In this document: in pieces, positions 17,624 through 26,090 of the stretch
How the letters are laid out: every line of letters begins with the position of its first letter
Numbering within the stretch: position 1 is the first letter of the stretch
Source of the DNA: Allobosea sp. 67-29
GTDB lineage: Bacteria; Pseudomonadota; Alphaproteobacteria; Rhizobiales; Beijerinckiaceae
DNA: 64,000 nucleotides
Assembly: GCF_001898115.1 (NCBI RefSeq)
Contig: NZ_MKSQ01000016.1
Coordinates: 1 to 64,000, forward strand
Direction: 5' to 3'
Position numbers and translations under genes: made by a program
The notes under the pieces: generated by a model
Told to the model about the DNA's origin: nothing
Seen by the model: only the letters and a program-made list of their open reading frames with translations
Database searches by the model: none

Positions 17624-17694
17624 GTCGATATCCTTGTGCTCGTCTCGGCATCGGCTTTTCGGAACGCCGGCTGCCACTTCTTCGGGCCGATGCC

Positions 17695-18762
17695 CTAGGT
17701 CGGCGGATAGCGATGCCGCCCGCCCTGTCGGTCTTCGGCGATCGCTTCCGCGCCCGGCGTCTCGCAGCCGGAGAGGAAGGACGGACCCACTGGGATCTTG
17801 CCGGCGCCGCCGGGGATGTCGAGGATATAGGTCGGCTGGCACAGCCCCGAAAGGTTTCCGCGCAGGCTTTTGACCAGCGTCTGCCCCTCTTCCAGCGTCA
17901 GGCGGAAATGCGAGGTGCCGGGCGCCAGGTCGGGATGGTGCAGGTAATAAGGCTTGATCCGGTTCTCGACGAAGGAGCGCATCAGGGCGCCGAGCGTCTC
18001 GACATCGGCGTTGACGCCCTTGAGCAGGACCGACTGGCTCAGCAGCACATGGCCGGCATCGGCCAACGTCGCGATGGCCGCGCAGGCGGCATCGGTGAAT
18101 TCGCGCGGATGGTTGGCGTGGATGGCGATATAGCTCGCCTTGCCGGGAATGCGCAGCGCCTTCGCGTAATCCGGCGTGATCCGGCCCGGATCGACCACCG
18201 GCACGCGCGTATGCCAGCGCGTCACCTTGATATGCGGGATCGCGGCGAGGCGCTTCGCCACATCGCGAATGCGGCGGGCGGAGAGGATGAAGGGATCGCC
18301 GCCCGTCATGATGACCTCCCAGATCTGCGGCCGGGAGGCGAGATAGGCGAGCGCGGCGTCGAGTTTTTGGCCGGTCAGCGCATCGCCGCCGGGGCCGACC
18401 ATCTCGCGGCGGAAGCAGAAGCGGCAATAAACCGGGCAGGCATGGACGAGCTTGAGCAAAGCGCGGTCGGGATAACGATGGACCACGCCCTCGACCGGGG
18501 AATGAGCCTCGTCGCCGATCGGATCGGCCAGTTCCTGCGGCAACGTTGTCAGCTCGGCGGCGTCGGGGATGAACTGGCGCGCGATCGGATCGGCGGGGTC
18601 GGCGGCATCGATCAGATCCGCGACGGCCGGCGTCACGGAGACGGCATAGCGCTCGGCCAACTTTTGCAGCGCCTCGCCGCGAGCGGGGGAGACCAGGCCC
18701 GCATCGACAAGCGCGTCGATGCTGCGCAAGGGCTGGCCGCCGGGAGGCTGGTGAAGGGTCAT
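17695..18762 (-). CDS. epmB: EF-P (R)-beta-lysine synthesis enzyme, lysine 2,3-aminomutase type
   Basis: This 355-residue radical-SAM protein resembles lysine 2,3-aminomutase. The [4Fe-4S] motif CPVYCRFCFRRE is at about 109-120, followed by EVIMTGGDPFILS and the PLP-enzyme region. EpmB makes beta-lysine, which EpmA then attaches to elongation factor P. The ATG overlaps the epmA stop by four bases, and efp lies just beyond epmA, which supports the EpmB role over a catabolic aminomutase. The C-terminal Cys in SFLSGCETPGAE is also visible. Confidence 0.92.
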   Translation of the reverse strand: MTLHQPPGGQPLRSIDALVDAGLVSPARGEALQKLAERYAVSVTPAVADLIDAADPADPIARQFIPDAAELTTLPQELADPIGDEAHSPVEGVVHRYPDRALLKLVHACPVYCRFCFRREMVGPGGDALTGQKLDAALAYLASRPQIWEVIMTGGDPFILSARRIRDVAKRLAAIPHIKVTRWHTRVPVVDPGRITPDYAKALRIPGKASYIAIHANHPREFTDAACAAIATLADAGHVLLSQSVLLKGVNADVETLGALMRSFVENRIKPYYLHHPDLAPGTSHFRLTLEEGQTLVKSLRGNLSGLCQPTYILDIPGGAGKIPVGPSFLSGCETPGAEAIAEDRQGGRHRYPPT

Positions 18763-19823
18763 GCCCTACCCCTGCCCGGTTCCGCGACCGGCGTCCAGAG
18801 CACGTCCTCGATCCGGCGCGCGCCGACGCAGAGCATGACCAGGCGGTCGAAGCCGAGCGCAATGCCGGACGCCGCCGGCATCCGCGCCAGCGCCTCGAGA
18901 AAATCCTCGTCGATCGGATAACGCTCACGATAGATGCGCTGCTTCTCGTCCATATCGGCCTCGAAACGGCGGCGCTGCTCTTCCGGATCGGTGAGCTCGC
19001 CGAAGGCGTTGGCAAGCTCGACGCCGCAGGCATAGAGCTCGAAGCGCTCGGCCACGCGCGGATCGCCGGGCTTCGGCCGGGCGAGCGCCGCCTCGCTGAT
19101 CGGGTATTCGCAGAGGATGGTGGCCCGGCCGCGCCCGAGATGCGGTTCGATGCGCTCGGAGAGCACGCGGCTGAAGATGTCCGACCAGCTATCGTCATCG
19201 GCCAGGCGGATGCCGGCGGCGACAGCCCGAGCCGCCAGCGCGGCGCGGTCGGTCGTGCCGTCGGGCGACACAGTGGCTAACAGGTCGATCCCGGCGTGGC
19301 GGGCGAAGGCATCGTGCAGCGTCAGCCGCTCGGGCTCGGCGAAGGGGTCGGCCTCGCCGTCCCGCCAGCGCAGCGCCGCAGTGCCAGAGGCGCGAGCCGC
19401 CTCGGCCAGCAGCCCCGCGCAATCCTGCATCAGCACATCGTAATCCTCGCCGGCGCGATACCATTCCAGCATGGTGAACTCGGGATGGTGCAGGGCCGTG
19501 CGCTCGCGGTTGCGGAAGACGCGGGCGAAATCGAAGATGCGCCTCTCTCCGGCCGCCAGCAGCTTCTTGGCCGCGAATTCCGGCGAGGTGTGCAGGTAAT
19601 AGGGATGCGGCGCGGCAGCGTTGTCGATCAGCGTCGTCGCGAAGCCGTGCAGATGCGTCTCGTTGCCGGGCGAAAGCTGGAGGATCGCAGCCTCGACCTC
19701 GGTGAAGCCACCGGCCTCGAACCAGCGCCGCAGCGCCGCCTTGATCCGCCCTCGCGCCAGAAGGGCTGGCCGGCGGTCGGCATGGATGTCGGGCCGCCAG
19801 AACGGCGTCGCGGAGGAACTCAT
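18759..19823 (-). CDS. epmA: EF-P--lysine ligase (GenX/PoxA)
   Basis: This 354-residue protein is a truncated class II lysyl-tRNA synthetase: it has the catalytic core but no anticodon-binding domain. Motif 2 is FARVFRNRERTALHHPEF and motif 3 is SGIALGFDRLVMLCVGA. It attaches (R)-beta-lysine to Lys34 of elongation factor P. The start at 19823 gives the usual family length; longer frames upstream run into a palindromic repeat. It is followed by epmB with a four-base overlap and is divergent from efp, 179 bases away. Confidence 0.95.
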   Translation of the reverse strand: MSSSATPFWRPDIHADRRPALLARGRIKAALRRWFEAGGFTEVEAAILQLSPGNETHLHGFATTLIDNAAAPHPYYLHTSPEFAAKKLLAAGERRIFDFARVFRNRERTALHHPEFTMLEWYRAGEDYDVLMQDCAGLLAEAARASGTAALRWRDGEADPFAEPERLTLHDAFARHAGIDLLATVSPDGTTDRAALAARAVAAGIRLADDDSWSDIFSRVLSERIEPHLGRGRATILCEYPISEAALARPKPGDPRVAERFELYACGVELANAFGELTDPEEQRRRFEADMDEKQRIYRERYPIDEDFLEALARMPAASGIALGFDRLVMLCVGARRIEDVLWTPVAEPGRGRA

Positions 19824-19901
19824 CGAATCTCGTGCCGGATGCGTCGCAAAGCTTTCGTTTCGCGCGCGAATGCGGTAGTTGCGCGGCGACAGGAATTGCA
19901 T

Positions 19902-19952
19902 AGAGCATCGCGCGAAAAAGTGGGAACCGGTTTTTCGCGGTAGCGATGCTCT
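19902..19952. repeat. palindromic intergenic repeat (AGAGCAT family), copy 1
   Basis: Outer arms AGAGCATCGC and GCGATGCTCT enclose inner arms CGCGAAAAA and TTTTTCGCG around a GTGGGAACCGG-type centre. A related element, with TAGAGCAT, CGCGCGA and ACCGGTT in the same order on the minus strand, lies at 58971-59017. Such elements are widespread in Rhizobiales intergenic DNA. This one occupies the epmA-efp divergent promoter region. Confidence 0.75.
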
Positions 19953-20002
19953 GAGTTTCAAGCTTGGCGCGGGCTCGGCCTGCGCACCAGAAGGACATTC
20001 AC

Positions 20003-20572
20003 GTGGTCAAGGTCATCGCCTCTTCCGTCCGCAAGGGCAACGTCCTCGAACTCGACGGGCAGCTCTGCACCGTCATCTCGGCCGAGAGCTTCTTCCCCGG
20101 CAAGGGCACCCCGACGACGCAGATCGACATGCGCCGCATCGCCGACGGCGTGAAGATGACTCAGCGCTACAAGACAACCGAGCAGGTCGAGCGCGCCTAT
20201 GTCGAGGATCGCGACTTCACCTATCTCTACCAGGACGGCGAGCAGTACGTCTTCATGAACCCGGAGACCTACGACCAGATCCATGTCGACAAGGACGTGG
20301 TCGGCGACGCCGCTCCCTATCTCCAGGAGAACATGAAGGTCTCGCTCTCGGTGTTCGAGGACAAGGCCGTCGCGATCGAGCTGCCGCAGCGCGTCACGCT
20401 CGAGGTCGTCGAGACCGAGCCGGTGACCAAGGGCCAGACGGCCTCCTCCTCCTACAAGCCGGCGATCCTTTCCAATGGCGTGCGCAGCGCCGTGCCGCCG
20501 CATGTCGGCGTCGGCACCCGCATCGTCGTGATGACGGCCGACGGCTCCTATGTCGAGCGCGCGAAGGATTGA
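20003..20572 (+). CDS. efp: elongation factor P
   Basis: EF-P (189 residues) rescues ribosomes stalled at consecutive prolines. Three beta-barrel domains are expected, beginning with [18 protein letters not shown]. The domain I loop SFFPGKGTP carries Lys34, the residue EpmA modifies. The conserved end [19 protein letters not shown] is intact. I chose the GTG at 20003 because AAGGA lies seven bases upstream and it puts the loop lysine at position 34. The epmA and epmB genes are divergent next door, so the beta-lysylated form is expected. Confidence 0.96.
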   Translation: MVKVIASSVRKGNVLELDGQLCTVISAESFFPGKGTPTTQIDMRRIADGVKMTQRYKTTEQVERAYVEDRDFTYLYQDGEQYVFMNPETYDQIHVDKDVVGDAAPYLQENMKVSLSVFEDKAVAIELPQRVTLEVVETEPVTKGQTASSSYKPAILSNGVRSAVPPHVGVGTRIVVMTADGSYVERAKD

Positions 20573-20621
20573 TCTGCAAGAGCACGCGCCGCTGAAAATT
20601 CTCCTCTATAGATTCACGCAG

Positions 20622-20650
20622 CGGGCCCTTTCCGGGCCCGTTGTCGTTTT
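20622..20650 (+). terminator. efp terminator
   Basis: A seven-base GC stem (CGGGCCC/GGGCCCG) with a five-base loop is followed by TTGTCGTTTT, 50 bases beyond the efp stop. It sits just ahead of the DUF1993 gene. Confidence 0.75.
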
Positions 20651-20662
20651 CCGAGGATATCC

Positions 20663-21181
20663 ATGACGCTCACAGTCAAGGCAGCCGCCCTTTCCGGCTT
20701 CGTGCAGACACTTCATGCGCTCGACGCCATTCTCGACAAGGCCGTAGAACAGGCCGAGGCCCGCAAGATCCAGCCGGAAGTGCTGCTGAACGCGCGGCTG
20801 GCGCCCGACATGCTCGCCTTCACCCGCCAGATCCAGCTCTGCTGCGACTTTGCCAAAAATGCGGTGGCGCGCCTCTCCGGCGGCGAGAATCCGCGCTTCC
20901 CGGACGAGGAGAAGAGCTTCCCCGAGCTGAAGGAGCGCATCGCCAAGACGCTCGCCTTCGTCGATGCCGCCGACAGCGCCGCGCTCGATGCGGGTCTTGC
21001 CCGCGAAGTCACCTTCCCGCGCGGCCCCTCCGCCACCGTGACGATGACCGGCGAGGCCTATCTGACCCGTTTCGCCATCCCGAACTTCTATTTCCACGCC
21101 ACGACCGCCTACGACATCCTGCGCGAGAACGGCTTCCAGATCGGTAAGCAGGACTTCCTGAAGGGCGTCTTCGACGCGTGA
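20663..21181 (+). CDS. DUF1993 family protein
   Basis: This 172-residue protein belongs to the DUF1993 group, a DinB-like helical-bundle family of unknown function. The N-terminal LSGFVQTLHALDAILDKA, the RLAPDMLAFTRQIQ segment and the C-terminal FAIPNFYFHATTAYDILREN are typical. The position of the His in NFYFHATTAYDIL matches a DinB-type metal-site pattern; that is inference. It lies directly beyond the efp terminator and 16 bases ahead of the acetyltransferase gene. Confidence 0.88.
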   Translation: MTLTVKAAALSGFVQTLHALDAILDKAVEQAEARKIQPEVLLNARLAPDMLAFTRQIQLCCDFAKNAVARLSGGENPRFPDEEKSFPELKERIAKTLAFVDAADSAALDAGLAREVTFPRGPSATVTMTGEAYLTRFAIPNFYFHATTAYDILRENGFQIGKQDFLKGVFDA

Positions 21182-21197
21182 GGTCAGCCTTCCCAGC

Positions 21198-21677
21198 ATG
21201 AGCGCGACGCCTGCCATCACGATCGAACGCGCTTCTCCCCGGGATGCCGGGGAGATAGCCGCGCTTTATCTGGCGTCGCGCGCGGAGGCCCAGCCCTCGC
21301 TCCGCCGCGTCCATAGCGACCACGAAGTGCAGGACTGGATCGCGACCGTCAGGCTCGCCAGCGGCGAGACCTGGGTGGCGCGGGAGGCCGGGCGCATCCT
21401 CGGCTTCCTCAGCCTCGACGGCGAGGATATCGACCAGCTCTATCTTCTGCCGAACGAGGTCAGGCGCGGCATCGGCTCGCTATTGCTGGCCAAGGCCAGA
21501 GAACGCAGCCCGGAGCGGCTGACCCTGTTTACCTTCCAGAGGAACACGGCAGCCCGCACCTTCTATGAGCGTCACGGCTTCCGCCTCGTCGATCTCAACG
21601 ACGGCGAGCGCAATGAAGAAGGTGAACCCGACGCACTGTACGAATGGCGCCGATCGTTTTCGGAAGAGACCTTGTAA
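21198..21677 (+). CDS. GNAT family N-acetyltransferase
   Basis: This 159-residue protein has the GNAT fold. The acetyl-CoA loop appears as LPNEVRRGIGSLLLAKARER at about 91-110, and the C-terminal RNTAARTFYERHGFRLV at about 115-131 is the usual motif B. The substrate is unknown; candidates are small molecules, antibiotics or ribosomal protein termini. It is probably co-transcribed with the DUF1993 gene 16 bases upstream. Confidence 0.9.
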   Translation: MSATPAITIERASPRDAGEIAALYLASRAEAQPSLRRVHSDHEVQDWIATVRLASGETWVAREAGRILGFLSLDGEDIDQLYLLPNEVRRGIGSLLLAKARERSPERLTLFTFQRNTAARTFYERHGFRLVDLNDGERNEEGEPDALYEWRRSFSEETL

Positions 21678-21826
21678 ACGGGAACGAGCGCTCCCATTTC
21701 AGTGTTGCGGCGATGTCGAGAGCGTTCCACAGCTCTCCAGCGTCGTTGAAGACGGCCATGAGCCGAACGTTTGACGCCGGATGTACGCGCACCCGTTCAG
21801 GACATGGCCGTTGGTTCATTCCGAGG

Positions 21827-21856
21827 CCCGTAGCGGACATCCGCTGCGGGTCTTTT
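21827..21856 (+). terminator. terminator after the acetyltransferase gene
   Basis: A ten-base stem with one T-G pair (CCCGTAGCGG/CCGCTGCGGG) has the loop ACAT and is followed by TCTTTT. It lies about 150 bases beyond the acetyltransferase stop, in a 295-bp gap that holds no gene. Confidence 0.7.
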
Positions 21857-21932
21857 CGTTTCACCGTCCGCATCGGCCAGATTGATCCCGACCCTTACGT
21901 TTGGTTGATGCAAGGCGGCGTTCGAGACGTGG

Positions 21933-21955
21933 ATGCTCGCCACAAGGGCGAGCAT
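21933..21955. repeat. small palindromic repeat (ATGCTCGCC type)
   Basis: Nine-base perfect arms ATGCTCGCC and GGCGAGCAT have a five-base loop and lie 18 bases beyond the end of the leftward hydrolase gene. The flanking GTCATGCTCG and GCATCCACG text resembles common alphaproteobacterial dispersed palindromes. Without a T-run it is a weak terminator at best. Confidence 0.55.
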
Positions 21956-21972
21956 GACGCCGTGGCTTTCTC

Positions 21973-22626
21973 TCAACCTTGCAGGAACGGGTTGTTCTGC
22001 CGCTCCTCGCCGAGCGTACTCGCCGGGCCGTGGCCCGGCAGGAACTGGACGTCGTCGCCCAATGGCAGGAGCTTCGTCTTGATTCCCGTGATCAGCGCCG
22101 CATGATCGCCATAGGGGAAATCGGTGCGGCCGATCGAGCCGGCGAAGACCGTGTCTCCCGCTAGCAGGAAACGCAGATCCTTCTGAAAGAAGGTCACATG
22201 GCCGGGCGCATGGCCCGGCACGTGCGCGACCTCGAACGTCAGATCACCCAGCGAGACCGTGTCGCCGTCGTTCAGCCAACGCGTCGGCACGACCGCTCGC
22301 ATGCCGTGAACATCGAAGCGCAGCCCCTGCTCCGGCAGGGCGTCGAGGAGGGGCTTGTCGCCCTCGTGCGGCCCAAGGATCGGGATCGACAACGCCTCGG
22401 CGAGCTCCGTCGCGCCGCCGGCATGGTCGAGATGACCATGCGTCAGCCAGATCGCGACCGGCTTGACGCCGAGTTCCTTCACCGCAGCCAGCAGCTTCGG
22501 CACATCGCCGCCGGGATCAACGATCGCCGCCTGCTTCGTCTTCGTTTCCCAGACGATCGAGCAGTTCTGCTCGAACGGCGTCACCGGCACGACGGCGATC
22601 TGGAGCGGCGGTTGCTGGTCGGTCAT
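21973..22626 (-). CDS. metallo-beta-lactamase-fold hydrolase (glyoxalase II-like)
   Basis: This 217-residue protein has the zinc-binding motif THGHLDHAGG (HxHxDH), a second ligand loop VPGHAPGHV, LLAGDTVFAGSIGRTDFP and the late FLPGHGPAS. These are typical of the YcbL/glyoxalase II-like branch that hydrolyses thioesters such as S-lactoylglutathione. The length is shorter than GloB, which favours the YcbL-like type. I chose the ATG at 22626, with GAAGG upstream. Confidence 0.9.
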   Translation of the reverse strand: MTDQQPPLQIAVVPVTPFEQNCSIVWETKTKQAAIVDPGGDVPKLLAAVKELGVKPVAIWLTHGHLDHAGGATELAEALSIPILGPHEGDKPLLDALPEQGLRFDVHGMRAVVPTRWLNDGDTVSLGDLTFEVAHVPGHAPGHVTFFQKDLRFLLAGDTVFAGSIGRTDFPYGDHAALITGIKTKLLPLGDDVQFLPGHGPASTLGEERQNNPFLQG

Positions 22627-22664
22627 CGGATCGGCCTTCGGTTCGAGCAATCAGCGGGGGCTTC

Positions 22665-22991
22665 TCAGCGCCCGCCGCAGCGATTGGCAATGAGCGCGCG
22701 GTAGTTCACGAGCTCGGAATCCATCTCGGCGACATTGCGCGCGCGCTCGCCTCCGCTCTGACAGGTGGCAAAGATGGTCCGGGACTTCTGCAGATAGCCG
22801 ACATGCTCGCGATAGACGCGGCATTGCGCGGCCTGGTCGGCATTCGCGACCGCGGCGAGCCGGCTCTGCTGCTGGCGAAAGCCGGCCTCGTTCTGGAAGA
22901 GGTCGCGCGAGCAGGTCGCCGGGCGCTGCTGCTGGGCAAGAGCCGGCCCCGCCAGCAGCAGCGCCAGTGCGAAGGGAAGCGCGAACTTCAT
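22665..22991 (-). CDS. small secreted protein
   Basis: This 108-residue protein has a clear signal peptide ([20 protein letters not shown], cleavage expected after ALA). The mature part of about 88 residues is Gln- and Arg-rich, helical in character and has four Cys that could form two disulfides. I do not recognise the family. Its ATG overlaps the fumarase stop by four bases, so it is translated from the same message although it is exported. Confidence 0.75.
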   Translation of the reverse strand: MKFALPFALALLLAGPALAQQQRPATCSRDLFQNEAGFRQQQSRLAAVANADQAAQCRVYREHVGYLQKSRTIFATCQSGGERARNVAEMDSELVNYRALIANRCGGR

Positions 22992-24604
22992 CCCAGATTC
23001 AGCTCCTTGAAGAAGTCGTTGCCCTTGTCGTCGATGACGATGAAGGCCGGGAAATCCTCGACCTCGATGCGCCAGACCGCCTCCATGCCGAGCTCCGGAT
23101 ATTCCAGCACCTCGACCTTGCGGATGCAGTCCTGCGCCAGGCGCGCCGCCGGACCGCCGATCGAGCCGAGATAGAAGCCGCCATGGGCCTTACAGGCCTC
23201 ACGCACCGCGGCGGAGCGGTTGCCCTTGGCGAGCATCACCATCGAGCCGCCGAAGGACTGGAACTGGTCGACGAAAGAATCCATGCGGCCGGCCGTGGTC
23301 GGGCCGAAGGAGCCCGAGGCGAAGCCCTCCGGCGTCTTGGCCGGGCCGGCATAATAGACCGGGTGGTTCTTGAAATAATCGGGCATGCCCTCGCCGCGCT
23401 CCAGCCGCTCGCGGATCTTGGCATGGGCGAGGTCGCGGGCGACGACGATGGTGCCGGTCAGCGACAGGCGCGTCTTGACCGGGTGCTGCGACAGCGTCGC
23501 GAGGATATCGCTCATCGGCTGGTTGAGATCGATCTTGACTACGGAGCCGCCAAGCGCCGCTTCGTCGACATCCGGCAGGTACTTCGACGGATCGGTCTCC
23601 AGCGCCTCCAGGAAGATGCCGTCCCTGGTGATCTTACCCTTGGCCTGGCGGTCGGCCGAGCAGGAGACGCCGAGGCCGATCGGCAGCGAGGCGCCGTGGC
23701 GCGGCAGGCGGATGACGCGGACGTCGTGGCAGAAATACTTGCCGCCGAACTGCGCGCCGACGCCGAGCGCCTGCGTCATCTTGTGGACCTCTTCCTCCAT
23801 CTCGATGTCGCGGAAGGCATGGCCCGAGGGCGATCCCTTCGTCGGCAGCGCGTCGAGATATTTGGTCGAGGCGAGCTTGACGGTCTTGAGGTTCTGCTCG
23901 GCCGAGGTGCCGCCGATGACGATGGCGAGATGGTAGGGCGGGCAGGCTGCAGTGCCCAGCGTCAGGATCTTCTCCTTCAGGAACGCCATCATGCGATCCC
24001 TGGTGAGGAGCGAAGGCGTCGCCTGGTAAAGGAAGGTCTTGTTGGCCGAGCCGCCGCCCTTGCAGACGAAGAGGAACTTGTAAGCGTCCTCGCCCTCGGC
24101 ATAGATGTCAATCTGCGCCGGCAGGTTGGTCGCGGTGTTCTTCTCCTCGAACATCGAGAGCGGCGCGAGCTGCGAATAACGCAGGTTGCGCTTGAAATAG
24201 GCGTCCGCGACGCCCTCCCCCAGAGCCGCCTCGTCCTCGCCATCGGTCCAGACCTTGCGGCCCTTCTTGCCCATGATGATGGCCGTGCCCGTGTCCTGGC
24301 ACATCGGCAGCACGCCGCCGGCGGCGATGTTGGCGTTCTTCAGCAGGTCATAGGCGACGAACTTGTCGTTCGAGGTCGCCTCGGGGTCGTCGAGGATCTT
24401 GCCGAGCTGGGCGAGATGGCCGGGGCGCAGCAGATGGTTGATGTCGATGAAGGCCTGCTCGGAAAGCTGGCGGATCGCCTCGCGCGAGACGCTGAGGACC
24501 TCGCGGTCGCCGATTTTCTCGACGCTGACGCCCTCGCTGCCGAGCTTGCGATAGGGCGTCGTGTCCTCGCCGAGCGGGAAGAGATCGACATGCGTATAGG
24601 CCAT
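22988..24604 (-). CDS. fumA: class I fumarate hydratase
   Basis: This 538-residue protein is the single-chain, [4Fe-4S] class I fumarase that interconverts fumarate and malate in the citric acid cycle. The N-terminal iron-sulfur domain includes [36 protein letters not shown] and GVSCSADRQ, which supply the cluster cysteines. The C-terminal domain includes [20 protein letters not shown] and [13 protein letters not shown]. This oxygen-sensitive type differs from the class II FumC that many aerobes use. It overlaps the small secreted gene that follows. Confidence 0.95.
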   Translation of the reverse strand: MAYTHVDLFPLGEDTTPYRKLGSEGVSVEKIGDREVLSVSREAIRQLSEQAFIDINHLLRPGHLAQLGKILDDPEATSNDKFVAYDLLKNANIAAGGVLPMCQDTGTAIIMGKKGRKVWTDGEDEAALGEGVADAYFKRNLRYSQLAPLSMFEEKNTATNLPAQIDIYAEGEDAYKFLFVCKGGGSANKTFLYQATPSLLTRDRMMAFLKEKILTLGTAACPPYHLAIVIGGTSAEQNLKTVKLASTKYLDALPTKGSPSGHAFRDIEMEEEVHKMTQALGVGAQFGGKYFCHDVRVIRLPRHGASLPIGLGVSCSADRQAKGKITRDGIFLEALETDPSKYLPDVDEAALGGSVVKIDLNQPMSDILATLSQHPVKTRLSLTGTIVVARDLAHAKIRERLERGEGMPDYFKNHPVYYAGPAKTPEGFASGSFGPTTAGRMDSFVDQFQSFGGSMVMLAKGNRSAAVREACKAHGGFYLGSIGGPAARLAQDCIRKVEVLEYPELGMEAVWRIEVEDFPAFIVIDDKGNDFFKELNLG

Positions 24605-24780
24605 GACCGGCGGCTCCGAGCGAGGGCGCGCCGCGTGGGCTCATGGCTGACGCAGCGCCGTTATGGCCGGGGTCATAGCCGGTCGAGCGCCGGGGTCCAA
24701 GCAGTCTTTAATCGGCCCAGACAGAGGCTGCGAGGCGGCGCGCCACCATGCCCCCACTGCGAAGCAATGACGGCGACGGC

Positions 24781-25242
24781 TCAAGCCGCCTGCGCGGCCG
24801 ACTCGGCGAGAACGGCATAGATCGCCGCAGGGTCGCGGATCTTGCGAACCTGTTCCAGGACCGGCTGGTTGCGCAGCACGCGCGCGACCCGCGCCAAGGC
24901 CTTGAGATGATCGGCACCAGCGCCTTCGGGCGCGATCAGGACGAAGACGATGTCGACGGGCTGGCCGTCGAGCGCATCGAAGTCGATCGGCTTCTCGGCG
25001 CGGGCAAACAGGCCGACCAGCCGATCGATGCCCGGCATGCGCCCGTGCGGAATCGCGATGCCGTCGCCGATCCCGGTCGAGCCGAGCCGTTCGCGCTGCA
25101 GCAGCGCCTCGAAGATCTCGCGCTCGGGAAGGCCCGTCAGGGAGGCGGCATGCTGGGCAAGCTCCTGAAGAGCCTGCTTCTTGCCGTTGGCCCGCAGCGG
25201 CGAAATCACCGCGGCTGGGCTCAGGAGATCGGTCAGCGTCAT
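24781..25242 (-). CDS. ptsN: nitrogen PTS enzyme IIA
   Basis: This 153-residue EIIA-Ntr protein receives phosphate from NPr on the conserved His in GDGIAIPHGRMPGI. It is the regulatory output of the nitrogen phosphotransferase system, affecting potassium, nitrogen and envelope stress control. The family features FEALLQRERLGSTGIG and PIDFDALDGQPVDIVFVLIAP are intact. I chose the ATG at 25242; a second ATG at 25254 would add four residues. It sits in the usual rpoN-hpf-ptsN order. Confidence 0.93.
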   Translation of the reverse strand: MTLTDLLSPAAVISPLRANGKKQALQELAQHAASLTGLPEREIFEALLQRERLGSTGIGDGIAIPHGRMPGIDRLVGLFARAEKPIDFDALDGQPVDIVFVLIAPEGAGADHLKALARVARVLRNQPVLEQVRKIRDPAAIYAVLAESAAQAA

Positions 25243-25327
25243 TCGCCCGTCCATGCATGTCCCATGCCGATCTGAACGCGGCGGCATGGGTCAAGTTTCG
25301 ACGGCCTGAGCGGTTACTCCGCCGGCC

Positions 25328-25912
25328 TCAGGACAACGATGCCGGCGGGTCGATCCAGCCGATATTGCCGTCGCGGCGGCGATATACGATGTTCATGCGT
25401 CCATTGCCAGCATGGCGGAAGACGATGACGGGCGCGCCGGTGAGGTCGAGCTCGGCCACGGCGTCGCTGACGGTCAAACTATGGAGCGATTTCGTCGATT
25501 CCGCCACGATGACCGGATTGTCCCCGGCCGATTCGCCATCGACTTCCTCGATCTCGTCGCCCGGAGCGGCGATCACATAGCTGGGGATTTCGATTCCGAC
25601 ATCGCGGCCATTGGCCGCCGTGCGGTCCTTCAGCCGGCGCTTGTAGCGCCGCAACCGCTTCTCGATGCGCTCCGCCATCTTGTCGAGGCTGGCATAGGCA
25701 TCATGGGCGGTGGCGGTGGCTTCCAGCGTGATCCCGGAGGAGAGATGGATGACAGTGTCCGTCCGGAAGGCCGAGCCATCCTTGTCCACTGTGACATGTC
25801 CTTGGTAGCCGCCCTCGTAGTATTTGTTGACGGCCGCCGCCACCCGCTCCTCGGCCTGACCGCGCAGGGCCTCGCCGACATCGAGATTCTTGCCGGAGAT
25901 TCGCAAGCTCAT
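25328..25912 (-). CDS. hpf: ribosome hibernation promoting factor, long form
   Basis: This 194-residue protein has the N-terminal HPF/RaiA domain (LRISGKNLDVGEALRGQAEE onward, about 1-105) and a C-terminal dimerisation domain (about 135-190, including KSLHSLTVSDAVAELDLTG and FRHAGNGRMNIVYRRRDG). Long HPFs form 100S ribosome dimers in stationary phase. I chose the ATG at 25912 because GGGGAAG lies six bases upstream and the family start follows directly; ATGs at 25936 and 25954 lack a site. It lies between rpoN and ptsN. Confidence 0.93.
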   Translation of the reverse strand: MSLRISGKNLDVGEALRGQAEERVAAAVNKYYEGGYQGHVTVDKDGSAFRTDTVIHLSSGITLEATATAHDAYASLDKMAERIEKRLRRYKRRLKDRTAANGRDVGIEIPSYVIAAPGDEIEEVDGESAGDNPVIVAESTKSLHSLTVSDAVAELDLTGAPVIVFRHAGNGRMNIVYRRRDGNIGWIDPPASLS

Positions 25913-26090
25913 GGACTGCTTCCCCTTGTTAGCCATGGCCAGTTGTTCGGCCATCAGGAGGAGCTAAGAACTGCGAGTCCGGGATGTCAATGAGCCGACC
26001 GGCTCATGGCGCCCATGCGAGGGGGCTCTGGAACAAAATCGATCGCGGCCGGGCGCGACATCCCGCCGCCGTGCCGCGTCCAGGCAACGC

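Noticed and set aside
16961-19198. 745-residue frame appearing to fuse a DsbA protein to an upstream domain
   Set aside because: Only its last 220 residues match a family. The rest is an off-frame reading of epmB and epmA, and a good start with AAGGA exists at 17623.
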